NCBI GenBank assembly: GCA_017551545.1
Contig: JAFZLJ010000093.1
Span: forward strand, 1-44,998
Direction of reading: 5' to 3'
Origin: Treponema sp.
Lineage (GTDB): Bacteria; Spirochaetota; Spirochaetia; Treponematales; Treponemataceae
DNA length: 44,998 nt
The translations under genes and the position numbers were made by a program. The number at the start of each line of letters is the position of its first letter. The stretch's first letter is position 1. This document shows, piece by piece, positions 9,116-17,700 of this stretch. The notes under the pieces were generated by a model. The model did not search any database and was not told the origin of the DNA. It worked only from the letters and a program-made list of their open reading frames with translations.

Positions 9116-9682
9116 ATGACAGAAGACTCTCACAGCGTTTTAGTTGTTACAAAAGATTCAAAGCTTTCTCAAAACATAAGCGCCATGCTCATACCTCCGC
9201 TTTTTGAAACAGACGTATTGAGTGATTTTAACGAAGCCCGACGCCGTGTTTCAGAGCGCACCTACAACATTATTCTTGTAGATTATGCCGAAGGTGAAGG
9301 CTCCGACTTTGCAACCGATGCTTCTGAAGGTCTCAGCACGATCCTGCTTTTGACACCGCCTTCTCTTTTTGAAGAAGTAAGCTATCGTGTAGAAGGCTAT
9401 GGAATTATTGCAATTACAAATCCGTTTGACCAGTTTTATTTTTATAACATGATAAAAGCAGCAATTGCCGTTCAGTATAAGGTCCAGGTACTTTCGAGCC
9501 AGACAACAAAACTAAAAGTAAAAATGGAAGAAATCAAACAGGTAAACCGCGCCAAAATGCTTTTAATGCAGAACATGAGCATGACCGAACCCGAAGCCCA
9601 CCGCTACATTGAAAAAGAAGCTATGGACTCAGGCCTCAAAAAAACCGCTGTCGCAGAAACAATTATCAGAACTTATGGATAG
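9116..9682 (+). CDS. ANTAR-domain antitermination regulator with degenerate receiver
   Basis: The protein (188 residues) has an N-terminal receiver-like fold, a short coiled-coil linker (about 125-145) and a C-terminal ANTAR domain (about 135-188; VNRAKMLLMQNMSMTEPEAHRYIEKEAM). ANTAR proteins bind paired RNA hairpins and prevent transcription termination. The receiver keeps the central Asp56 (ILVDYAEG), but Thr12-Lys13 stand where the acidic pair is expected, and Asn102 replaces the conserved Lys (TNPF). It is probably not controlled by ordinary phosphorylation; binding of a partner such as glutamine synthetase is possible. No clear ribosome binding site is seen, which fits coupling to glnA. 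Its RNA targets are not known; the gltB leader and the carB1-asnB hairpins are candidates. Confidence 0.88.
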   Translation: MTEDSHSVLVVTKDSKLSQNISAMLIPPLFETDVLSDFNEARRRVSERTYNIILVDYAEGEGSDFATDASEGLSTILLLTPPSLFEEVSYRVEGYGIIAITNPFDQFYFYNMIKAAIAVQYKVQVLSSQTTKLKVKMEEIKQVNRAKMLLMQNMSMTEPEAHRYIEKEAMDSGLKKTAVAETIIRTYG

Positions 9683-9694
9683 GAGTATTGTTTA

Positions 9695-9994
9695 TTGATA
9701 AGATATTATTTTTCAAAAGTTTTTTTGATAAGTTTAATTATTTCCATTCTACCTTCAATTTTATTTGGATATGGTAATTTTCCTAAAATCCTTTTACAAC
9801 TTTGTATTATAACACCAACCTTTGGATTTATTATTTCTACGATTATCATAAAAATTTCATTCAGGAAAATAAAATATCTATCTTATAATTGTAATATACG
9901 GTATCGTAATTTGATTTTATATTCTTTCATTTTTATGGTATTATTTTATTCACTAGTTTTTATCGCCACTTGTTTATTAAAGAAATATGTTTGA
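9695..9994 (+). CDS. Small integral membrane protein, partner of the ABC ATPase
   Basis: A 99-residue protein with about three hydrophobic segments (near 8-27, 29-52 and 70-93) and no recognised family. The likely start is TTG 9695, because AGGAG (9681-9685) lies 9 nt before it and no in-frame ATG is near. Its end overlaps the following ABC ATPase by 8 nt, so the two are probably one functional pair, with this protein as the membrane part. It is very rich in A+T (Ile, Phe, Lys, Tyr) compared with the genes on both sides, which suggests recent acquisition. It could also be a truncated permease. Confidence 0.65.
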   Translation: MIRYYFSKVFLISLIISILPSILFGYGNFPKILLQLCIITPTFGFIISTIIIKISFRKIKYLSYNCNIRYRNLILYSFIFMVLFYSLVFIATCLLKKYV

Positions 9995-10649
9995 ATCCTT
10001 TAAAATAGAAAATCTTAGTTTTAAATATTCCTGCAATTCTCCAATTCTACAAAACATTTTTCTTAGTGCAAAAGAATCTGAAATCATTGAAATTTTAGGA
10101 AGAAACGGAACTGGAAAATCTACATTATTCAACGCATTAACAATTTCCAGCGACTTTACAGGCTCAACTTTTTTAAATGATATTTATATTCCGCAGAAAA
10201 AATTAATAAAACAAATATCCTACTTACCACAAAATTCTTTTTTACCAAAAGAAACAACAGTCAAATCTGCTGTAAAAATGTTTCCACTTTCAAAAGATAA
10301 GAAAAATGAAATTTTGCAAGATAACAGGATTTCTTCAATATCAAATCAAAAAATTGCATCACTTTCTGGCGGTGAAAAAAGATATCTTGAATTCTTAGTA
10401 ATTAACAATTGTCCAAAACCCATAAAATTTTTAGATGAACCATTTAGTGAAGTGGAACCGATTTTTGAACAAAAAATCTGTGAGCAAATTACCAGTAACA
10501 AAAAAGGAAATCTTTATATAATAACCGATCACAAATTGTCTGTAATGAAAGATCTTTGCACAAGATTTTATCTTTTAATAAATGGCTCTTTAATAGAAAT
10601 CACCGACAAAAATGAAATTGTAAAATACGGTTATGCTTACGATATTTAA
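9987..10649 (+). CDS. ABC transporter ATP-binding protein
   Basis: A single 220-residue nucleotide-binding domain. Walker A is GRNGTGKST (38-46), the Q-loop glutamine is Gln82 (LPQN), the signature is LSGGE (126-130), Walker B leads into LDEP (149-152) and the switch His is His182 (ITDHK). The compact form with DEPFSEVEP and ITDHK resembles small orphan ATPases that I associate with Bacteroidetes genomes; this is from memory, not a search. The only membrane partner present is the 99-residue protein it overlaps. Codon use is much more A+T-rich than glnA or gltB. The substrate cannot be told; export or self-protection is as likely as uptake. Confidence 0.85.
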   Translation: MFESFKIENLSFKYSCNSPILQNIFLSAKESEIIEILGRNGTGKSTLFNALTISSDFTGSTFLNDIYIPQKKLIKQISYLPQNSFLPKETTVKSAVKMFPLSKDKKNEILQDNRISSISNQKIASLSGGEKRYLEFLVINNCPKPIKFLDEPFSEVEPIFEQKICEQITSNKKGNLYIITDHKLSVMKDLCTRFYLLINGSLIEITDKNEIVKYGYAYDI

Positions 10650-10690
10650 CAATATACTAGCTTATATAGTTTACATTCAATGAACTTCAC

Positions 10691-11554
10691 TTACATCAAA
10701 AATTCTTCGGCAAGTTCTTGAATTTGGCGGGTATTCAATGGATGATCGCTTGTTTCCATTGTTGTAATCAGGTTTTTACCCGGGAAGATTTTGTTGTGGG
10801 CAAAAAGTTGTAATTTACTTACAGTCTGGATGGCGTAATCTTTGTCATCCATGCGGCCGAAGTGTTCCCATAAAAACTCTTTGCGGGTTCGGCGATTCAG
10901 GCAGAGAAAATCCGGGTGGAAGGTAGTTTTTGTACCGTTTTCTCTAAGAAGTTTAATTGGAAACTCATAATGGTATGGAATATTCATTCTGTTCAGTGTA
11001 TCGGCAATGAGGATTTCTGATTTTGAACGGACTACCTCGCCTTTTGCGGTCAGGTGGTTTTGATTTTTTGGCATGAAATCTTTTTTGTACTTGAGTGCCT
11101 GCCAGTGGGCTGCAAACTCTTCATCTGAAAGACGAACAGGTTTTACAAGTATCTGTCTGCTTTTGTGAATTTTCTGGAATATTTTTTCAACGAGAGAATT
11201 ATTCTTGAATAAAAGGCTGTAAGCTCTTAAAAAGCCAGTAAGTATTTTAGATTCATTTTTTGCAGAAGCTATAACCTTTTTGTCGTAGTCTTTTTGTGCA
11301 AGCTGCATTGCAAAATCTTTTTTAGCCGCCGGAATGTAAATACCTGTATGGTCAGCTGGCTTTATTCTGTGATAATACTGTACAGAATTATTACTATGTG
11401 TAACTCTAAGAGTTCCATCTGGAGTTTTCTGGAGGGTTCGCATTTTAAGTGCAATCAATGCATTAATTTCTGCCAGACGTTTTCGAGCTTGCTGCTCAAT
11501 TTCGTCTGCATTAACCGCGAGACATTCATTTGTCTTAAAATTTGTAAAAGACAT
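10691..11554 (-). CDS. PD-(D/E)XK-superfamily nuclease-like protein
   Basis: A 287-residue protein of a family I know only as hypothetical. The N-terminal half is helical and charged. The C-terminal half carries a nuclease-like pattern: Glu180 in RSKSEILIADTL, Asp215 in FHPDF, and the third strand WEHFG (229-233), with Glu230 where the (D/E)XK acidic residue would be. It stands alone: no methylase or other defence gene is next to it, and it is convergent with the ABC gene. No ribosome binding site precedes the ATG; a promoter ends 6 nt before it, so the mRNA is probably leaderless. DNA cleavage is inferred from the motif order only. Confidence 0.6.
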   Translation of the reverse strand: MSFTNFKTNECLAVNADEIEQQARKRLAEINALIALKMRTLQKTPDGTLRVTHSNNSVQYYHRIKPADHTGIYIPAAKKDFAMQLAQKDYDKKVIASAKNESKILTGFLRAYSLLFKNNSLVEKIFQKIHKSRQILVKPVRLSDEEFAAHWQALKYKKDFMPKNQNHLTAKGEVVRSKSEILIADTLNRMNIPYHYEFPIKLLRENGTKTTFHPDFLCLNRRTRKEFLWEHFGRMDDKDYAIQTVSKLQLFAHNKIFPGKNLITTMETSDHPLNTRQIQELAEEFLM

Positions 11555-11589
11555 ATAATAAAGTTAAGAAAAGAATTATGAAAAGTCAA
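11555..11589 (-). promoter_or_regulatory. Promoter of the nuclease-like gene (leaderless type)
   Basis: On the minus strand TTGACT (11589-11584), a 17-nt spacer and TAACTT (11566-11561) are followed by 6 nt and the ATG. This geometry puts the transcription start at the initiation codon. Confidence 0.6.
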
Positions 11590-11610
11590 GAAAATAATGT
11601 CCAGATTGGC

Positions 11611-11823
11611 GCATTTTAGCCATAAATTACGGCTATTTTTGTATGTTTGAATATAATTAGCCGTATTTTTCAACTAAATATATACTTTTATTTATAAATA
11701 AAAGCTATTTTTTAGGTTTTTCAAGTCTTTTTACGGCAATACTCATATTAATCTGACAATTTGAATTACATTTTATTTACTATTTACGGCTAATTTTTCA
11801 TTTTTTACCTTGTTTTAGCCGTA
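11611..11823. repeat. Cluster of TACGGCTA / TAGCCGTA inverted motifs
   Basis: The AT-rich gap between purF and the nuclease gene holds two inverted pairs. One is TACGGCTA 11628-11635 with TAGCCGTA 11658-11665 (22-nt spacer). The other is 11785-11792 with 11816-11823 (23-nt spacer). Partial copies occur near 11617 (TAGCC) and 11731 (TACGGC). A perfect 20-bp palindrome, CTTTTATTTATAAATAAAAG, lies at 11685-11704. The right-hand pair starts directly after the purF stop. The cluster could be binding sites for a repressor of the nuclease gene, or the ends of a small non-coding element. Confidence 0.65.
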
Positions 11824-11824
11824 T

Positions 11825-13240
11825 TTATACCGGATATTCGCCGTTAAAGCAGCCTTTGCAAAATGCATCTGCACCTAAAGCCTCAATCATTCCTTCAAGC
11901 GAAATAAAAGCAAGGGAATCTGCACCAATTTCGGCACGGATTGCTTCAAGCTCATGGGAACTTGAAATGAGTTCTGCTTTACTTGGAGTATCAATTCCTA
12001 AATGGCACGGAAACTTTACAGGCGGTGACGAAACTCTAAAATGAACTTCACGAGCACCAGCCCTTCGCAGAATCTGAACAAGACGACGACTTGTTGTTCC
12101 ACGCACAATTGAATCATCAATTACAATTACGCGTTTTCCTTCAAGGTCGCTTTTAATAGCATTGAGTTTTACAAAAACCATTGCTTCACGTTCTTCCTGA
12201 GTTGGTGCAATAAAGGTTCGCCCTATATATTTATTTTTAATGATTCCCATTCCATAAGGCACACCGCTGGCTCTTGCATAACCAAGGGCTGCTCCAATTC
12301 CGCTATCCGGAACACCAATAACAACATCGGCATCTACAGCAGCTTCGCGGGCAAGCACTTCTCCCATTTTATAACGTGCTTCCTGTACAGAAATACAATC
12401 TATTACAGAATCAGGGCGTGCAAAATAAACATATTCAAAAATGCAGGTTCGTTTTTTGTCCTGCGTGTATTTTATAGAACGAATTCCGTCCCTGTTTATA
12501 ATCACCATTTCGCCAGGTTCAACATCACGAATAAACTGACCGTTTACCGCATCAATTGCACAAGATTCCGAAGCAAGAATGTAAGAATCCTGTGGTCCCT
12601 CTATAGTTCCAAGACACAACGGCCTGATTCCATTAGGATCCCTTACTCCTATCAAAAGTTTTTCAGTCATTATTGTTAAAGCAAACGAACCCTTTATCTG
12701 AAGTACTGTCTGCTTTACGGCTTCTATAAATCTTCGCTGAGTTTCTGCTTCGTTTGAAGTTGAATTATCTGTAGTTCCAAGATGACCGCCGTTTTCAATA
12801 TATTTTCTTACAATAAGTTTTAAGATAACTTCACTGTCGCTGGTGCTCGAAAAAGTACTTCCGTAATCTTCAAGCATTTCGCGCATTTTTGTATGGTTCA
12901 CAAGCTGACCATTATGTGCAAGTGCAATAGAACCATTCTTAAATGAATTCATAAAAGGCTGTGCATTTTCAATAGTGCGTCCACCTGCAGTTGCATAACG
13001 GACATGACCTACTGCAATGTTTCCGTCAAGCTTTTCAAAATGATTCTGTTCAAAAGCATCACTCACAAGTCCGGTACTTTTATGAAGTTTGATTTTTGTT
13101 CCGTCACTTACAGCAATACCGGCACTTTCCTGGCCACGATGCTGTAAGCTTGTCAATGCAAAATACGAAAGACGAGCCGCATTGTCAGCTCCAAAAATTC
13201 CTACAACTCCGCACTCGTCGTGAAATTTATCTTCACACAT
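11825..13240 (-). CDS. purF: Amidophosphoribosyltransferase
   Basis: PurF makes phosphoribosylamine from PRPP and glutamine, the first step of purine synthesis. The 471-residue protein is of the Bacillus type: a short propeptide (residues 1-9) precedes Cys10 of CGVVGIFG, which becomes the N-terminal nucleophile. The PRPP-binding loop is VIVIDDSIVRGTTS. Four cysteines expected to hold a 4Fe-4S cluster are present (in KRTCIFEY, KFPCHLG, and the two in FCKGCFNG). The ATG lies 1 nt after the gltD stop, so purF is the last gene of a gltB-gltD-purF unit, another glutamine-using enzyme in this window. Confidence 0.95.
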   Translation of the reverse strand: MCEDKFHDECGVVGIFGADNAARLSYFALTSLQHRGQESAGIAVSDGTKIKLHKSTGLVSDAFEQNHFEKLDGNIAVGHVRYATAGGRTIENAQPFMNSFKNGSIALAHNGQLVNHTKMREMLEDYGSTFSSTSDSEVILKLIVRKYIENGGHLGTTDNSTSNEAETQRRFIEAVKQTVLQIKGSFALTIMTEKLLIGVRDPNGIRPLCLGTIEGPQDSYILASESCAIDAVNGQFIRDVEPGEMVIINRDGIRSIKYTQDKKRTCIFEYVYFARPDSVIDCISVQEARYKMGEVLAREAAVDADVVIGVPDSGIGAALGYARASGVPYGMGIIKNKYIGRTFIAPTQEEREAMVFVKLNAIKSDLEGKRVIVIDDSIVRGTTSRRLVQILRRAGAREVHFRVSSPPVKFPCHLGIDTPSKAELISSSHELEAIRAEIGADSLAFISLEGMIEALGADAFCKGCFNGEYPV

Positions 13241-13241
13241 T

Positions 13242-14759
13242 TTATTGAGCCTCGCCCATCAGATAATCATCAATCTCTTTTGCACATTCACGGCCTTCGG
13301 CAATTGCCCACACAACCAGCGACTGACCACGATGCATATCACCTGCCGTAAAGATTTTTGGATTGTTTGTTTCTTGAACAGTTCCACGTGGTCCCAGCTC
13401 AACACCAAATGCATTTGCAGTATATTCTTCGCAGCCGACAAAACCGGCAGCAACAAGAAGAAGATCACAAGGAAGAGTCTTTTCTGTACCGGCGCGTTCA
13501 ACAAGCTGGCGTTTTCCGTCGATTGTCTGGAATTCAACTTCTATTGTTTTAACTGCAGTAATGTGACCGTTTTCACTAATAACTTCCTTTACAGTTGTTT
13601 CATAAATACGAGGATCGTGTCCAAATTTTGCAATAGATTCTTCGGCACCGTAATCAACCTTTAAGGTTTTAGGCCACTCAGGCCATGGATTATCTTTAGC
13701 GCGTTCAACAGGAGGGCAAGGCATCATTTCTATCTGGGTAACACTTGCAGCACCAAGACGAATTGAACTTCCGCAGCAGTCGTTTCCTGTATCCCCTCCT
13801 CCAACTATAATTACATTCTTTCCTTCAACTTCAATTCCATAACGCTCACTAAGCATTTGTGCAATCTGACCATTTGTAGGCTGCATGCTTATTTTATCAA
13901 GAGCTTCGCTTGTAGAAATTACGCACTTTGTTACACGTGTAAGGAAATCTACTGCAAACAAAACTCCCTTTGTATCTATACCGGCAGCATTAAGTGGACG
14001 AGCTTTTTTTGCACCACAACAAAGTGCAACAGCATCAAATTCATTCAAAATATGATCTGCAGAAGCACCTCGACCTACATCGGCATTAAAAACAAACTCA
14101 ACACCTTCTGCTTTCATAAGTTGTACCCGGCGTTCAATTATATTTTTTTCAAGCTTCATATTTGGAATACCGTACATCAAAAGTCCGCCTGCTTTGTCTT
14201 CTCGTTCAAAAATAGTAACGTTATGACCACGGCGATTAAGCCAGTCTGCAACTGCAAGTCCACTTGGACCGGAACCAATTACAGCAACTTTTTTACCGGA
14301 CCGCTTTGCCGGAATCTGAGGTTTCATATAACCTGTTTCAAAAGCTTTTTCAATAATAAAAAGTTCGTTGTCGTGAACTGTTACAGGCCCCTCGCTGACC
14401 ACCGGACTTCCACAGTTACATGCCTTTTCACAAAGTGCCGGACATACACGACCTGTAAATTCAGGGAAGCTTGAAGTCTTCAAAAGTCGCCAGGCAGCCA
14501 TATCAAACTGACCGTTATAAAGCGCATCGTTCCATTCAGGAATAAAATTATGGAGCGGACAACCTGTTACCATTCCCTTAAGCTTGAGCGCTGAACCACA
14601 CATAGGCACACCGCAATTCATACAGCGTGCAGCCTGTTCACGGCGAGCCTTTTCATCAAGCTTTGGATGAAACTCCTTAAAGTTTGTAAGTCGTTCCAGC
14701 GGAGGAACATTTCCATTTTCAACTCTTTTATAATCCATAAATCCTGTTGGTTTGCTCAT
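13242..14759 (-). CDS. gltD: Glutamate synthase small subunit (NAD(P)H, FAD)
   Basis: GltD passes electrons from NAD(P)H through FAD and Fe-S clusters to GltB. The 505-residue protein has the N-terminal cysteine-rich Fe-S domain (RCMNCGVPMC, GCPL and RVCPALCEKACNCG), then two dinucleotide-binding folds: FAD motif VIGSGPSGLAVADWL and NADPH motif IIVGGGDTGNDC. The C-terminal FAD segment is FTAGDMHRGQSLVVWAIAEG. The AGGAGG ribosome binding site overlaps the gltB stop codon (gap 12 nt), so the two subunits are made in step. Confidence 0.95.
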   Translation of the reverse strand: MSKPTGFMDYKRVENGNVPPLERLTNFKEFHPKLDEKARREQAARCMNCGVPMCGSALKLKGMVTGCPLHNFIPEWNDALYNGQFDMAAWRLLKTSSFPEFTGRVCPALCEKACNCGSPVVSEGPVTVHDNELFIIEKAFETGYMKPQIPAKRSGKKVAVIGSGPSGLAVADWLNRRGHNVTIFEREDKAGGLLMYGIPNMKLEKNIIERRVQLMKAEGVEFVFNADVGRGASADHILNEFDAVALCCGAKKARPLNAAGIDTKGVLFAVDFLTRVTKCVISTSEALDKISMQPTNGQIAQMLSERYGIEVEGKNVIIVGGGDTGNDCCGSSIRLGAASVTQIEMMPCPPVERAKDNPWPEWPKTLKVDYGAEESIAKFGHDPRIYETTVKEVISENGHITAVKTIEVEFQTIDGKRQLVERAGTEKTLPCDLLLVAAGFVGCEEYTANAFGVELGPRGTVQETNNPKIFTAGDMHRGQSLVVWAIAEGRECAKEIDDYLMGEAQ

Positions 14760-14771
14760 TTTCTGTTCCTC

Positions 14772-17700
14772 CTATGCTGTACACTTTCTGAATGCATCAA
14801 GTACTGCTTCATCGTATTGCTTACCGGCTGCTTCTTCTGCATATATTTCTGTCATTATCTTAAGATAGTCATTTGGTATGATTTTCTTAAAGCAGGTTTT
14901 GTAATATGCCCAGTCTGCAAGGATTTCTTTTGCACGTTCACTGCCTGTTTCTGCTGCATGCTGTTCGATGAGGGAATGCAGAAGCTCTTCGTCGTCCGCA
15001 CCGCGTAGCGTTGTCGTCTCATCATCAAGGGCATACACTTTTACAAGTTCGTGATTCAGACGTTTATATAAGTCGTGATTTTCATCAAGAACATATGCAA
15101 CACCACCGCTCATACCGGCACACAAATTTTTACCTGTACCGCCAAGAATTACAGCAGTACCGCCTGTCATATATTCAAGTCCGTGGTCACCGCAGCCTTC
15201 GGCAACAACTGTTGCACCTGAGTTACGTACACAGAAACGCTCACCTGCAACACCATTTATAAAGGCAGTTCCGCTTGTAGCTCCAAAAAGTGCTACGTTG
15301 CCGACTATGATATTTGATGCAGCATCTCCGTCAAAACCGGCCGGCTTTTTAATTACAAGCTTTCCACCGCTAAGACCTTTTCCGAATGCATCGTTTGCGT
15401 CTCCTGTAAGGCGGAGTGTAAGTCCCTTTGGAATAAATGCACCAAAGCTCTGACCTGCTCCACCGGCAAAGTTTACGCAGAATGTATCATCGGCAAGCGT
15501 GTTTCCGTATTTCTTCTGGATTTCGCTTCCAAGAATTGTACCAACTGTGCGGTCTGTTGATTGGATAACGACCGCGCTCCCTGAGCTCTGTCGAAGGGCC
15601 TCATGATGATTCTTTTCAAATTCAGGAACCAGTTTTGTAAGGTCAATTGTTTTTTCAAGCTTGAAATCAAACAGTGAGCGGTCGGCTTTCCAACTGTCCT
15701 GCCCTTCGACAGGCTCAGGGACCACTTTGGCCAAAACTCTGCTCATATCAACAAGGCCTGCTCTCTTGAAGCCCTGCTTATCTTTAAGCTTAAGTAAATC
15801 AGTTCGGCCGCAGAGCTCTTCTACTGAGCGGACTCCAAGCTTTGCCATAATTTCGCGCATTTCCTGGGCGATGAACTTCATAAAGTTTTCTACGTATTCT
15901 GGCTTGCCAGGGAACTTTGCACGGAGCTTTTCATTCTGGGTTGCAACACCAAACGGACAAGTATCCAGCTGGCATACGCGCATCATTGAACAGCCCATTG
16001 CAATAAGAGGAGCAGTTGCAAAGCCAAACTCTTCGGCACCAAGAAGTGCTGCAATTACAACATCGCGGCCGCTCATAAGCTTACCGTCTGTTTCTATTAC
16101 TACACGTCCACGCAAACCGTTCTGAATCAAAGTCTGATGAGTTTCTGCAAGACCAAGTTCCCAAGGAAGACCAGCATGATGAATAGATGAAATTGGAGCG
16201 GCACCTGTACCACCATCGTGGCCACTAATCAAAATAACCTGAGCACCAGCTTTTGCAACACCTGCAGCAATTGTACCAACACCAGCTTCACTAACAAGCT
16301 TTACGCTGATGCGTGCAGCGCGGTTTGCATTTTTCAAATCGTAAATGAGCTGAGCCAAATCTTCAATAGAATAAATATCGTGATGTGGAGGAGGTGAAAT
16401 AAGTGCTACACCCGGAGTTGCGTAACGAGTTTTTGCAATCCAAGGATAAACTTTTTTACCAGGAAGATGTCCGCCTTCTCCAGGCTTTGCTCCCTGTGCC
16501 ATTTTAATCTGAATTTCTGTTGCGCTGAGCAGGTATTCTTCTGTAACGCCAAAGCGTCCGCTTGCAACCTGCTTGATTGCGCTGTTATATTCTGTTCCAA
16601 GTCGCTCAGGTTTTTCACCACCTTCACCACTGTTTGATTTTCCATGCAAATGGTTCATTGCGGCAGCCATACATTTATGTGCTTCTTCGCTGATTGAACC
16701 GTAAGACATAGCACCAGTCTTAAAGCGCTTTACAATTTCATCAACACTTTCTACTTCGTCAATCGAAATGCCACCGTCTTTTGCAAAATCAAAATCAAGC
16801 ATGGCACGCAATGTGTGAGGATGATCGTTAGAATCAACTAACGCAGTGTATTCCTTAAAGCGGGCATAATCTCCGTTTCTGGTTGACTGCTGCAAAGCAA
16901 CGATTGTATCTGGATTATAAAGATGACTTTCGGCAGTTGGTCCCATTCTAAGCTTATGATTTCCTACAGAATCAAGATGCTGATTTACTGTAAGACCATT
17001 TGGATCAAAGCCCTGTGCGTGATGATAGCGTACATCTTCTTCAATTTCCTTAAGCCCTACTCCACCAACGCGGCTTACTGTATTTGTAAAGTACTTTTCT
17101 ACAACATCCTGAGCAATACCTACTGCTTCAAAAATCTGTGCAGACTGGTAAGACTGAATTGTACTGATTCCCATCTTTGCAGCAATCTTTACAATTCCGT
17201 TTATGATTGCCTTGTTGTAATCGTCAATAGCTGTGTGATAATCCTTGTCCAGAAGCTTCTGATCAATAAGTTCTGCAATTGCTTCATGTGCAAGATAAGG
17301 GTTGATTGCACGTGCCCCGTAACCAAGACACATTGCAGCCTGATGAACATCACGAACCTCTGCAGTTTCAAGAATAACAGAAACAGCAGTACGCTTTTTT
17401 GTTCTTATAAGGTACTGTTCAACAGCACTTGTTGCAAGAATTGCAGGAATAGCAGCATGAGTTTCATCAACACCACGGTCGCTTAAAATGATGATGTTGT
17501 AGCCTTCGGTGTAAGCCTGGTCAATTTGAGAGAAGAGATTGTCCAGGGCTGCTTCGAGGACTTTTCCATCACATGTCATTGTCGGGCTTGACCCGACAAT
17601 CTCTTCTTCAGATTCCCGTGTCAAGCACGGGAATGACATGAGTAATGAAAGTGTCTTTGCCTTAAGGCCATTCGAATTGAGCGCGGCAATTTTAATAAGG

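Noticed and set aside
9695..9994. Decayed fragment of a larger permease
   Set aside because: The frame is intact, has a fitting ribosome binding site and overlaps the ATPase by 8 nt, so a real small partner is more likely; decay cannot be excluded without homologues.
11785..11823. Intrinsic terminator of gltB-gltD-purF
   Set aside because: The 9-bp inverted repeat follows purF directly, but its loop is 21 nt and no T-run follows, and the same pair recurs 157 bp away, so it was listed as a motif cluster.
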